A stretch of 64,000 bases of DNA from Artemia franciscana (Eukaryota > Arthropoda > Branchiopoda > Anostraca > Artemiidae), in NCBI RefSeq assembly GCF_032884065.1, contig NC_088866.1:25175580-25239579 (forward strand). Reading direction: 5' to 3'. The notes beneath the pieces were generated by a model that did not search any database, had not been told where the DNA came from, and worked only from the letters and a program-made list of their open reading frames with translations. Position 1 is the first letter of the stretch; each line of letters starts with the position of its first letter. Shown here piece after piece: positions 34,440 to 47,310 of this stretch. The position numbers and the translations under genes are program-made.

Positions 34440-35830
34440 ATCCAAAAAAGAAGTTTTCTAAAGAAAAGTAAAGGCCAAATTAAACTTAAGATCAGAAGAA
34501 ATAGAAACCTACAATAACTTAAACTCAAAACAGCCAGAAATCATTATTAAAGAATAAATAAAACCCAAAACGAACAGAAATAGAATAAGCAATCATGGTA
34601 AAAAATATACAGCAGGTATTAATAGAAATGAATAAATAAATCTTAAAGCGAGTGAAACTTAAATTGAGTGTCCAAATAAACCTTAAAACGAAAAAAAAAC
34701 CACTACAAACATGAGTTTGGATTTTACTTCCTTCTCTCACCGTAGAAGTCTAAACCTGTTGCGTTATTGGCGCTTTACTAGAAACTGCAAATGTCTTGAA
34801 AAGTCTTCGATAGTACAGATACAATCAAACTAAGGTTTGATATAATGTTATTGATTGTTGAAAGATCATCAGTTCAAGAATCTATTTCACTATAATTTTA
34901 TTTTCATTTTCAATGCTGTTATAACTGGAATTTGTAATAAAATTTGCTTTCAGAAAAGCACAAATGACGCAGTAGGCTTTAGACTTTTACAGTTAGGGAA
35001 GGGGATAGTATCCAACTCCTGTTTGTAGTGAAGCTATATTTGTCCTGAACAGTCTCGGAAAGAACTAATAAAATTCAACTGAATATTTGACTTATATAAT
35101 GATATAATTGCTGAAAGCTCATCAGTTCAAAATCTAAGGTTACAGTAATTTTTATGTTTATCTTCAATGTTGTAATTAGTACAAAAGAAAATATTTGTAA
35201 TGTAATTCAGTAAAGGGCCAATGACACATCAGGTCTTAGGCTTTTACAGTGACAGAAGAAGGCAAAAGCAAACTCTTGTTTGTAATGATTTTTGTTCGTT
35301 TCAAGCTCGATCTGCATATTCAATTTAAGTTTCAATCGTTTTAAGATTTCAATTTTTTCAAAATCCCCTATTTCAAAATAATTTTTATTCCAAAATAAAT
35401 TAACAGTCTTTGCAAGAAATAGTAAAATTAAATTGAATATTGGATATATAATGATACTAATTACTGAAAGCTCACCAGCTCAAGATTTTGTTTCACCCAG
35501 GCCGGATTTAAAGCTTTGACGCCTCTATGCTCAAGCGTTTTTCCCACTCCGTTGCTGCAAGATTTTCGGGGAATCCCCAAAACTTCGGGACTATTGAAAG
35601 CGATAGAGCCTAATGGGTCTATTGGTTAATCCTGGTCTGGTTTCACTGCAATTTTCATTTTATTTTCAATGTCGTAATATGTACAAAGGAAAATATTTGT
35701 AATATAATTCATTTTAGTAAAGTGCCAAATACCCAGTAGGCCTGATGCTTTTACAGTTAGAGAAATGGGCAGTAGCCAAATTTTTTTGTAGTGAAGAATA
35801 TAGGTGTCTTCAAAAGTTTTAGAAAGAGCT
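34440..35830 (+). repeat. Degenerate tandem repeat related to 21.6-23.2 kb
   Basis: Copies of a unit including AAAGCACAAATGACGCAGTAGGC (34957) and its variants at about 35215 and 35720, each followed by TTTTACAGTTAGNGAANNGG. The part at 34520-34800 matches the 620-bp unit in UFSP1 intron 2. A MITE interrupts the last copy. Confidence 0.6.
35498..35639. mobile_element. hAT-like MITE, 142 bp
   Basis: Inserted in a copy of the surrounding repeat, which allows the empty site to be inferred. The ends read CAGGCCGGATTTA and, inverted, CAGACCAGGATTA (about 10 of 13 match). Flanking octamers are GTTTCACC on the left and GTTTCACT on the right, an 8-bp target duplication with one mismatch, as expected for hAT elements. 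No coding capacity. Confidence 0.75.
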
Positions 35831-35869
35831 AATAAATTGAATTCCCGTAATTTTGGGAATAGAATATAG

Positions 35870-38800
35870 AATACAATATACCCCCGGGGTAGAATTTACA
35901 ACACTTGCCCTCTGGGGGGCGGTGTTACCCCTGGAGTTTTTGTTATATGATCTTTGGTCTATTTTGAAAAAAAAATGGCTATATAAAAATTCGATCGGAT
36001 GCATTTGAAGAAAAGGGGGTGTGGGGAGGAGATATATACCCGCAGATCACTTTTAATGATTCTTAAAAAGGTAGCAAGAACTTTCAATTTCCAATCAAAT
36101 GAACCACCTCTGATGTTTACACGACCACCCCTTACATAAAACCTTATCTGCCCTCTGGGCATAGCTTACAAGACTCTCCTCAGGCTCTGGGGGGATATGT
36201 CGACCCCTGAGTTTTTCTTATTTGATCTTTAAACTATTTTGAACAAAATCCCTGTCTCAAAATTTTGATCGAATGCATTTGGGGAAAAAACAGCCGAGGG
36301 GAGGGGGAGCTAGTTGCCCTCTGATCACTCTTGACTCTTAAAAATGGCTCTATTAATTCCTATTTACAATCGAATTAGCCGCCTCCGAATCTCATACGAC
36401 GATGTCTTCCATAAGAACCTTATATGTCCACGGGACATAATTTAAAACACTTGCCCCGGAGGTTCTGGAAGACTGTATTATCCCTGGAGTTTTTGTTATA
36501 TGATCTTTCGTCTATTTTGAACAAAATGGCTCTATAAAAAATTCGATCGGACGCATTTAGGGAAAATAGGGTTGCAGGGAGGGGGGAGCTAATAGCTATC
36601 GCATCACTTTTGACTCTTAAAAAGAGAATTAGAACTTTCAATTTCTAATTATTTGAGTCCCCTCCAAGGTTTATACGACATCTTCTTCCATAAAAACTTT
36701 ATATGCCCAGGGCGTAAGTTACAACCCTTCCCCTGGGCTCCGGGGGATGGGGGGGATGTTGACCCCGAAATATTGGCTATCTGATCGTTGGACTATTTCA
36801 AACAAACTGGGAATCTCAAAATTGTGATCAGATACATTTGGAGAAACAAGGGTGTGGGGGGATGGGTTAAATACTCTCGGATCCCTTCTGACTCATAACA
36901 AGGCAACATAAAATTTTAAAGTCCAATCAAATGAGCCATACATTAAGTTTATGCGACCAACCATTACATAAAAACCTTTTATGTCCGCGAGGCATAGCTT
37001 GAAACACTTGCCCCCAGGCTATGAGGGTTTGTGCCGACAAAAATAGTGTTTGAACTATTTTTTTTAAAAAAACTGGGCATCTCAAAAAAAATTTCGGATA
37101 GGTTTTAGAGAAAGGGGCATGGGGGCTAGTTGCCCTCTGATCTCTTTTGACTCTTAAAAAGTGAACCAGAACTTTCAATTTACAATCAAATGAGCCCTCT
37201 CTGAAGTTTATACGAAAATCTCTTCCATAAGAACCATATATGCCCCAGTGCATAATTTGCAACGCCTGTCCTCGGGCCCTGAGGGGTTGTGTTGACACCG
37301 GAGTTTTTGTCATCTGATTTTTTAGCTATATTTAAAAATGGTTATTTAAAAACTTATATCAGATGGATTTGGGAGAAGAAGAGCGTGGGGGGAGGCTAGT
37401 TGCCCTCTGATCACTTAGGACTCTTAAACAGAACACAATAATTTCCGATTTCCAATCAGATGAGCCCAGTCTGAAGTTATACGACCATCCCTTCCGTAAA
37501 AACCTTATATGCCCCCGGTGCATAATTTACAACACTTGCCCTGGAGGTTCTGGGGGGCTGTGTTATCCCTGGAATTTTTGTTATATGATCTTTGGTCTAT
37601 TTAAAAAAAATGGATGTATGAAATTCGATCAGACACATTTGGGGAAAAGCGGGTTGCGGGGGGGGGCTAGTTGCCATCGGATCACTTTAGACTCTTAAAA
37701 TGGGAATTAGAGTTTTCAATTTTTAATCATTTGAGTCCCCTCCGAGGTTTATGCGACCACTTCTTCCATAAAAATTGTATGTACCGGGGCATATACAGGG
37801 CATAAGTTAAAACCTTTCCCCTGGGCTCTGGAGGGTTATGTTGACCCCTAAATATTTGTTTTCTGCTATTTCAAACAAACTGGCCGTCTCCAAATTATGA
37901 TCAGATGCATTTGAAGAAACAAGGGTGTGTTTGGGGGGTGTCATCCAGTCAAATGAGCCACCTATGAAGTTTACAAGACAAACCGTGACTCTTAAACAGG
38001 GCACTAGAACTTGCGATTTCGAATCGAATGAGCCCCCTTCAAAGTCCCTAGGTATTGGGGGAGGGGGGGCTATGTTATCCCTGTTGTTTTTGTTATATGA
38101 TCTTTGGTCTATTTTGAACAAAAAGGCTATATAGAAATTCGATCAGACGCATTTGGGGATAAGGGGGTTGGGGCAAGTTGTCATCGGTATATCTCAAAAT
38201 GGCCATCTCAAAGTTTTGATCGGACAAATTTGGGGAAAAGAAGGTGGGAAGAGAAGGTATATGCCTGTAGATCACTTTTGATGACTCTTAAAAAGGCAAA
38301 TAGAACTTTAAATTTCCAATCAGATGAGCCACCTCTGATGTTTGTACGACCACCCCTTACATAAAAGCTTATCTACCCCCTGGGCATAACTTACAATGCT
38401 TCCCCCAGGCTCTGGGGGGAGGGTGTCGACCTCAGAGTTTTTATTATTTGATCTTTAAACTATTTTGAACAAAAGGGCAATCTAAAAATTTTGATTAGAC
38501 GCCTTTGAGGAAAAAGGGCCTAGAGGGGGGGGGACTTTTGCCCTCCGGTCAACCTTTACCGTAAAAGGGGCTCTATAAATTCCAATTTACGATGAAATCA
38601 GCCCCCTCCGGAGTTTATACGACCTTCCCTTCCATAAAACCTTATATACCCCTGGGGCATAATTTACAACACTTGCCCCCAGATCCTGGGGCAAGTATTG
38701 CAATCTATTGCAACAGTTTGTAATCTGATCTTTGATCTATTTTTAAAAATGACTATCTCAAAATTTTTATCAGATGCATTTGGGGAAAAAAGAGCGTAGG

Positions 38801-38900
38801 GAGGGCTAGTTGCCCTTCAATCACTTATGGCTCTTAAAAAGGGCACTAGAGCTTCCGATTTCCCATCAAATGAAGTTTATTATCCTCCGGAGTTTATACG
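35870..38900 (+). repeat. Tandem array of about 270-bp monomers
   Basis: About eleven diverged monomers. The landmark ACCTTATATGCCC-like followed by GGGCATAATTTACAACACTTGCCC recurs at about 36133, 36413, 36691, 36971, 37229, 37498, 37769, 38362 and 38634, with a rearranged stretch between 37.9 and 38.3 kb. Each monomer also has TTGTTATATGATCTTTGGTC, TTTTGATCGGACGCATTTGG, a G-rich run, and GACTCTTAAAAAGGGCACTAGAAC. The last two motifs are shared with the modules of the palindromic-core family. Open frames here are composition artefacts. Confidence 0.85.
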
Positions 38901-38944
38901 AATAACACTTCTTTATGAAGTGCCTCAGGGAAAAAAATAAAACA

Positions 38945-39345
38945 TTGAAGCCGGTGTGTGACAACTAAGACGCTTCTCAATTATTAACCTAAGAGTGAAA
39001 GTTTGGTCGACACATCCTCTATCTTTTCTAAGGTAGACTCTTACCTTTTCTAACTGTTCAACTCTTAAAACTTTGTCAACAGAATGTCTCAGTCTAAAAA
39101 GTATCATATTACTAACTAATTTGCTACCTACAGACACCAGACTATTACCTCGATAATTACAACATTCAACTTCTAAACTCAGATCCGCCATATTTCAAAA
39201 ACCCATTTACCGCACTATAAGCACCTGGAACCTTATTATTTTTTAGTCCTTTTAGTACTGTCGCTAATTCTTCCTCACAAAATAAATCTTCCTTCACATC
39301 CAAGGTATCACATACTTTTTCATTTTTTTCTATATCTTTTCTTTA
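38945..39345 (-). pseudogene. RTE-like LINE fragment, RT region
   Basis: Minus-strand remnant matching residues of about 453-603 of the intact element: a degraded [14 protein letters not shown] stretch, then [31 protein letters not shown] and [17 protein letters not shown]. It has an insertion before the last block and frame breaks. Truncated at both ends. Confidence 0.85.
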
Positions 39346-41435
39346 TATACCACTAAATTAAAAATCTGGTTAGTCTGGTTAGTTTCACGAGTCTATTATA
39401 TACTAACTTTTATCAATATTCTCTTCTTTCTAAAGGCTAAGGACCTGTTATTTTCAAGATTGGCTTTTGGTTCAGTCATCTAGAGAAAACACTTTCTAAT
39501 GTTTACCTTTTATTTTCTAATGTGTTCGAGTATGGGGGATTTTCTTACAAGCATTTTTGAATTGACTTACTTGAAATCCTTCAAAAAAAATAATGTTTGT
39601 TGGTATTTTTTTTCTAATTTTTTTGTAATAGCTTAAAAACCTTTTCCAAAGCAGATCAAAAAAAATTAAAGATTTGCATCCACGTTTAAAACCCGCAAAA
39701 GTAAAATTCTATGATAATCCAAACTTAGAACAAACAGAAATTACCATAAATAAAAGTAAGGCTATCACTTTTGAGCCCTCTAAGGCCTGAGCATCTGATC
39801 AGACAGCCAAGATCAAACAACCCGCATATTTTTTGTTAAAACCTTATCTACACAACGGCTAATTAAAATAATTAGGTTTGCTGCTCCTGGGGCTGTGGGG
39901 GTCACGTCAGCCCCAGAGGTAAACATTTTATACTTTTCGAAACTTCTGAACAAAACAGTTATCTTACAAATTTGAATCAATACCATGGAAGACTATGGAA
40001 GTACCCAGGACTATAAATCAAAAGATGCTGGTTACCCTCAGAGAGTCTTGACCCTTAAAAAGACCACTAGAACTCTCAATTTTCTATTGAATGAGCACTT
40101 TCATAAGTTCCAATAACCCAGCTTTCCATACAAATGTTTTGACAAAAAAATAGCACATTGAAAGCACATCACTCTTTATTGAAGCAACAAATAATACATT
40201 GCCTTTGATAGGTATTATCATATTACTGAATATCAAGCAACTATTTTGAGATTAATATTATTTAATTGTGTAAGAAATGAACACACTTAAGCACTCTTTT
40301 GAAGGCTCAAGGACTAAATTAATTTTACTTTACTTGATCATTTAAGCAGATTTAACCTTGGATATCCATTATTACACAAATATTAGTTAATATGTTAACT
40401 TAATGTCTTCGTGGTTTCAGGCTTAGAGAGACGTATTATCTAGATCCTTTCAGTGTCATCTGCCATTTCAAGAGCAAAATATGGTTTAAATATCACTTGT
40501 GTGCTTATATTACTGACATTTCATTATGTCACTTGCATGAGAGTTTATATTGATAGTGGCCAATATTATAATTCAGCATGGTCACTAGTTGGAAAAGCAG
40601 GAGGGGGGGGATTGTCCCACCATAGATTTTGAAAAGAATTTTTTTTTTGTATTTTCATTAGACAAATAAAAAATTATGCAAAGTCTTCCCTTACATTTTG
40701 AAATAGTTCTTTTGTGCATTTCTTTTGAAAACAGAAGACAAGTACCTGTCCCCTGACTATATATATGTGAATTAATAAGGTAGGGAGTTTGAAAATTTTC
40801 TACAAATAATTACATGGCACCCTAGAAAATGCTCTCCTTATCCTTATGTCTCCTTGTTCTTAGATTAAATTATATCTTAAAACAACATTTAATGTCCTCG
40901 GAGTGTTGCGTAGTTACTTAGCATTGGACATACTTAAATTAGTATCTAGTATCTAGTTTCATTAGTATCTAGTTTCATTTAGCGTTTCAAGGAAAAAGCA
41001 ATAAAAAAAAAATTGTATTTCAATTGAAATGCTACAGTGAAATTGGTTTGAGATCAGAGACATCTATATATATTTCAAATATTCTAATTTAAGTTTCGGA
41101 CATTAATGGGAAGCATCGGCAATCAAGAACCAAATAGATAAAAGCATAATTCCGTTCATTTACTTACTAAAAGCAATATAAACTACTGAGCAAAACATCC
41201 GCTGCCTGTCACAAAAATAAATCTCCTCTTGATGTTATAATTTTTATAGATGACACTTTAATAGCGCTAGACAAAATAATATAACTGAAGACTTTTTGCT
41301 AGAACTGAAGGTAATCATGAAAGGTAAGTTTAATACATTTGGAGAAATGAGCATTCGGAAATTAAACTTTTGAAAAAAAACTAACAAATTTCTTGTTTCA
41401 TTCCTTGAATTATCAGTAAATTTTCGTTTATTAAT
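39346..41435. other. UFSP1-TRAFD1 intergenic, mostly unassigned
   Basis: AT-rich. A single diverged monomer related to the 270-bp array can be recognised at about 39840-40140 (GGGGCTGTGGGGGTCACGTC, then CTTAAAAAGACCACTAGAAC). Nothing else supported. Confidence 0.45.
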
Positions 41436-41890
41436 GCTGCTGAATATGGCTCTGAAGCTTGGGTGCTCCGAAAAGCGGATGAAGGTTTACCGGATATTTT
41501 CCAGAGAAATTGTCTACGGATTGTTCTGGGGACCCGACTGACTGATCGTGTTTCAAGCAGTAGATTGTACAAAAATGTGGTTCGATCCCGCTTTCTAGGG
41601 CTATAATGAAAGAAAGGTTGAGATGGCTAGGCCACGTTCTACGGATGAAGGATGACAGATTGCCGAAGATGGTCTTTTTTGGCCATCCGTCTGGGGATAA
41701 ACGGAAAGCAGGTCTTCCTAGTTTTGGGGGGAGGATTTCATAAATAAAGATTTAAAGGAAATGGGAACTTCCTGGGAGGGTGTAAAGAGGAAAGCCTTGA
41801 ATAGATTGCGTTGGAGGAGGAGTGTGCGTAGCTGCGTTGACCACAGGCGGCTTGGTGCTACGGTGAGTTATTAGTAGTAGTAGTAGTAAT
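41436..41890 (+). pseudogene. RTE-like LINE 3' fragment with TAG tail
   Basis: 5'-truncated copy starting at the AEYGSEAWVLRKADE region of the reverse transcriptase C-terminal part. It ends GTGAGTTAT followed by (TAG)n, exactly as in the intact element. It carries frameshifts (for example after LYKNVV) and small deletions. Truncation at the 5' end with a conserved 3' end is typical of target-primed reverse transcription. Confidence 0.9.
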
Positions 41891-42654
41891 GCTACTGAAA
41901 TGTAATTTGTTAAGTTAAGTTCAGTTGACGCTCTGGCCCTTAGCAGGCCTAGGAGGCTTTAGTTCTACATCTGTTTCGTTGTAATTTTTGCTCGCTTGGA
42001 GTTTAACTTAACTATTTATTTTGTTTTGTGAGTGTTTTGGTGTTGTAAACTCGTTGATAGTAATTTCTGATCCATTTTGAGTTTGAACTATTTTATGACC
42101 ACTTTCGCTCGCCTTCGGTTTTTAAATAGCTCTTTACTTTTTTTAAAAAATTTCTTTTTTGGAAAAAAATTGAATAAAACCAATTTTTGTTTCTTTTTTA
42201 TAGACGTAGTTTAAATTGACATGATCTTCTTTGTATAATAAGAATATTTGCACTTTTTTTCAGTTTTTCTGCTTAAGATTTGGTCTTGCTATTTGAATTT
42301 CGGACAAAAATAGAATATTGAGTCAAAATTCTTGATTGACCTGATTTTTTGGCATTAAACTTTTATATTCAGCTTTAATAGAAAATTCAGGAAAGAGACG
42401 CGCAGTTTTAGCCTCTCCCTGCACTACCTCAAGTTTCTACTCAATCCACAATATGTTCCCGACATATCACATATATGGTTTATTGATAACCTGGACGTAC
42501 ACGTTTATTTTAGATTCCGTTCTACTCTCTGCTATTTGCCTCTTGATTGCATCCTTTGATTTAGCTTCGCCCTTTCCTCCAAGTCATAATTCAGTTTCCT
42601 TTTGTCCCCCCCCCCTTCCGAACATTTCTTGAAAGTATAACCTAATCCATTGCT

Positions 42655-43090
42655 GAGATATTTCAGATACACCATTTTGACAACCTGGTGACATCTTGTG
42701 TTTTTTTTATTGTGACAAGTCTATAGCTTTCTTCTGTGTTGAAAAAAAATAAAAATTAAAAAAAAAATATTATTTATCTCGCTACTTAACCAAGTGTAAA
42801 TTTTAAGTTCTGTAGGAGCGTACGGTGCCAAAGCATAAACGGTAAGCTGTTCGAAAAATGTGGTCCAATCCCGCTTTCTACGGCTAAGATGAGAAAAAAG
42901 TTATGATGGATAGGACACGTTTTGCAGATGAAGGATGACAGATTGCTAAATATCATTTTTATTAGCCCACCATCTAGGGTCCCTTGATAATTCTTGGGAG
43001 GGGCTAAAAGGGGAGGCTTTAGACAGATTGGAATGGAGGAGGAGCGTGGGTAACTGTGTTGGCTCAAGTGGTTTGGTGGAGCAATGAGTT
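42655..43090 (+). pseudogene. LINE 3' fragment plus a lone minisatellite unit
   Basis: 42655-42710 matches one unit of the minisatellite at 20.7 kb. 42820-43090 is a diverged LINE 3' end (AAAGTTATGATGGATAGGAC and CAGATGAAGGATGACAGATTG correspond to the [15 protein letters not shown] region). It reaches the GAGTT terminus but lacks the TAG tail. Confidence 0.7.
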
Positions 43091-44820
43091 CTTTGTGTTA
43101 GCAATATCACTAATCAACAGTTGGTTTATAATGCCAAATCATATATATTTGAAGAAAAAGTCAATAAACTTTTGTATATACCCTCGGTCTATATCCATGC
43201 AATGGAGCAAAGAAACTTAGGATGAATTTACAAAAGAAATACTCCTTAACATATGGTATATTAGATTTTGTGAACTTAACTAAGCAAGATTTTGTTATTG
43301 TTGTGTTCAGTTACGAATTTGAGCGCTTAGAGCTATTTTTGAAATCATTGGGCTGGGTAACACATTTCTAATTCACGTCATCGAGGATAGTCGATAAGTA
43401 GTCACTTAAGAATTTTGGAAAAATTGCGCATGGGGCTTGAAAATCTGTATAATGTTGATAATAAGGTATTTAAGAAAGTACCCCATTTAATTTCTCTGAC
43501 ATTTTTTTGAATTGATATAAAAGGAAATTTAATTGGTATTGGCTTATAACAACGGAAAGCTTGTTCACGAAAATGCAGTTCATTATTATTTATATCTTCA
43601 ATCCTTATCTGTATTTTATGTCATAATAATGTACGAACCAATAACAATGTAGTTATTATATAATATATTATTAATGTAATGTAGTAATAATCATGCTATA
43701 TTATTACAAATGCTATATTATTACAATCTGTGATTAATTTTTAATCTAAGATTTAAGGTTTTATAATTTCCCTTAGTTTCCTTTAAACTTGCATGCTTGA
43801 ATTGCGAAACAGGGTATTACCATACAAAAGAAAGTGAACAAAAGAGCTAAAAGCATTAATAGTGAAAAGACATCTGGAAGCTCTTTTCTGGCTGACATTA
43901 CTATCCCGAAAACACAGAATCTAGAAATCCTAGCGCAAAGGTTAAAAAACGCAAGCTTTTTATTGATAGATTCAGGCTGTAGATTATTAAATTGATCAAT
44001 GAAGACTAAACTTTAATTTTTGGCTTTTTGACCAGGCTTGAATGATTTCAACAACTTTCTACTCTTTAGATCCAAGAAATCCATGTCTTCCTCCAAAAAA
44101 AGCTTGATAATGATCAAAATATCAGGCATATCCATGGTATTTCTTAAAAATCCATACCAAGAAACGTATATAATTATGTGTGTACCCTTATCCATGGTGG
44201 TGGCAACTATAATAATTTATTTGTTACCCACTTGTTTTGACAAATTAAGCGGAGTAAAAACATTAAGGAAAGAAAAACGAAATAACACAAACAATACAAT
44301 TAATACAGTCTAACCAAAGGGTGGTAAGGGCCCAAGCGTTGACAGGCCTCAGCACCTAATCTAGCATAGAGTTTTTTATAAATGAAAATAATATTTTCGT
44401 TTTTGTTTTTTAATAATAAAAAAGACAAGTCAGCTTTGTCTTTTCTTTATACATCAATTTTCTTAAGAAAATGGCGAAATTCTAGTCTTGCCAATCCCCC
44501 TGAATTTTAAATTTTCTCCGAATTTGGCGTTCAAACAACTGCATTTGATGCAAAATTTCAAAAATTCCAATTACATGTAGTTTGTAATTGGAATTGGGAT
44601 TGGAAATTGTAATTCATAAGCTTTGAATCTTTGGAAGGCTGTTGAGTCAGGTAAATGAAACTACTAAGAATTGATCTACCACCCAAATTATATCTGAGGT
44701 TTAAGAAAGTGTTTGAAGTAACCAAGCTGAAGACTAGTTTTTGTTCTGAAACCAAAAGGGTAAATGCCTGCAGTAGCATTTATCATAGACTATAAATTCA
44801 AAAATTAATATCATATATTT
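43091..44820. other. Intergenic, nothing recognised
   Basis: AT-rich. I see no gene or clear repeat. Open frames near 44013-44313 on both strands lack any recognised motif. Confidence 0.45.
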
Positions 44821-44829
44821 GGCATAGTT

Positions 44830-47310
44830 CTAATTTAGGGGCTTCTTTGTGTCTTGAAAATTATATTTTATAATTCTAGTATAGGCTAGCTACTTTTTGC
44901 TATTTTGGAAAGGAGTTAGGTTTGGAAAATAAAGCTTAGTAAAGAATCTAAGGCCCAAAACATACTCTAGGAAGGTATTGCCAAGCTTCTATGTTAACTC
45001 TCTTCTAATTTCTAAGTCTTAGAAATTTCCCTAGCCTACTTGACAAGTCTATTACCCATTGGCATTTTGACAAAGATGCAATTCCTGTTATGAGAATAGG
45101 ATTTTGAGCCATATTAATTTTTGCAGATCTTTGAAGCCTCATAAGGTAAAATTCTGGTTTAGCTTCTTTTTGCTATCTTGGATGTGTGTTAGGTTAGGAA
45201 AATGAAGCTTTCAGGGATAGGTCTACAGACCAAAGTCTGTCCTGGGATGGTATTTTGAAGTACCTTCTGTCACTCCTTCTCCATCTAGGGAGCAGTTACC
45301 TTTATAGTGTTTGTGCTTTAAAAGTGAGACCTTGTGAAACAAATCTTCTTTTTAATTGAAGCACATTCTTGTGCTTCAATTCTTGTTATTTGAGTAAAAT
45401 TTTAAATCATTTTAATGTTTTTTTTTAATTTAGGAAAAATATTTACAGATCTTGAAAACTTATAAATTGGGATTGAGCAAAGTTGTGAAGCTGAAAATAC
45501 TTTTCTTATTCTTCATTTAAGCAGAAGATCCATTTTGCAAGTTTTCACTTTTATAAAACAAATATTTTGAAGGACAGTAAAGTTCAATGCCCTCTACAGG
45601 GAGAAGGAATAGAGGTGGGTTCTTCAAAATACCTTCCCATGATATACTTTAGTCTATAGGTCCATCCCTAAAAGTTTCATTTTCCTAACTTAGCTAGCTA
45701 CTTTTCAAGATGGCAAAAAAGAGCTTGTCTAGGATTTTGTCACCATTCCTGAATCAGCTACAATTAGAAATTTTTTGCAATAGACTGTGATTTTAGAAAT
45801 AAGTTTTTGAAATTTTGGCTTTTATGGAATGTTTTACCTTTTGGACCCCATTAAAGGTTCAAAATTTAATTTCCCCTGGAAGCAATCATTAAATTTTGAA
45901 ATAGCATAAAACAGCATCAAGTGATGTGTTCATTTTCATCCTAGTTGAATTGTGTTGGCGACTGTATATTTAAGCAGCCTAATGTAAATTTCTGCTTAGG
46001 AACAACAAGATTAAATAATTGTAGTAGTATTTTAATTCTAGACAAGGAATAATAAGATATAGGGAAGAGTTAAGAAGAAACCATAGAAAATGCCAGTATA
46101 GGCTGTTTGCCAATTATGGGTGAATGTATGCTAGGCTATAAATACAGAAAGTTTTTCCATGCATTTGTGAGGCTCTAGTTTAGGGGTGAGGTTCTAGTTC
46201 TTGGTGTCTTAGTTGGAACTTAGTTGAGTTATGTAGGCTAAATAAATCTACCAGGAATGAATCAAGGACCTAAAATAGGTATTGGTAAGCTATGCCTACG
46301 TTATTTCAGTAAAAATTGCTAAGTTAAGTTATTTCAGTAGAATTTTCTGCCTTATCAAGGGTTTTTTCCTAGATCTAAGTGTTAATTTTGCAGATTATTA
46401 AATCCTTATAAATCGGGGAAACATGAGACCTAAATACATTTACTCTGCCTCATTTGAGGTGTTTATTTCTTTCTTAATTATTTCTTTTTTCCTCACTTTT
46501 ATGCTATTATTTATTTATATTTTTCATTGTTGTTGTTTAATGGTGCTGGTTTTCAAGTAGAACCCACTTTGTAGGCACCTTCTGTAAGTATTTTGATTTT
46601 CTGTTGTGGATCATAGTGTTAATTTGTCATTTAGTGTGCAGTGTGAATTAGTATTGAAATTAAAAGAACTTGAGCAGAAGATTTATCTTATAAGGTTTCA
46701 CTTTTATAACAAAAGATTATTAAAGACCATCAAAAGATCAGTATCCTCTGGAGAGAGAAGGAGAAGAAGTCTCAGAAGCAGATTCAGAACATGAATGATC
46801 CCCCAGGAGATATAGTATTTTGAAGCACAAACTCTACTCCTCCCTCCTCCAAAGAGCAATTACATTTGATGACCTTTTACAAACTTTATTATTAATAAAG
46901 TGAAACCTCAAGAATTAGATCTTCTGCTCAAACAATTGTTTTTTAGCCTCACACCTTTGCTGATTTGCTGGGATTTATAAATTTGTAAATCTACTTCTTA
47001 ATTTAGGAAAAGACCTTTATATGGTTTAAAAAAGGGATTAAAAGGAATTTTGTTTTCAAAAATATAGCCAATTAAAAAGAGATTGAAAACCTAAATTTAA
47101 GATATAACATTTTATTGTCAATATTTAGATAGGTATGGACCATTCATGTATGCAATCTTTGAAGCCATAAAAAAAAGGAAAGGGCAATAGATAGTGGGTT
47201 TGTAATACCTTCCCAGGGCATATTTTTGGCCCTGGATTCTTGCCTGACAGTTTCATCCATGTAACTCAACTAATTTCTAGGACCCTCAACTAGCCTAGTT
47301 GAACTAGCTA
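44830..47310. repeat. Dispersed repeat block in both orientations
   Basis: A unit with TAGCTNCTTTTTGCTATNTTGGA, GTTAGGTTNGGAAAATNAAGCTT and a GGAAGGTATT-like end occurs plus-oriented at about 44888-44985 and 45158-45265. It occurs inverted at about 45615-45730 and, more degraded, near 47195-47300. Near the units are further shared stretches with CTCTNNAGGGAGNAG. Family unknown. Confidence 0.55.

Noticed and set aside
36927-37313. 128-codon and similar minus-strand frames in the 270-bp array
   Set aside because: The frames repeat with the monomers, contain no recognised motif and are broken in neighbouring monomers.
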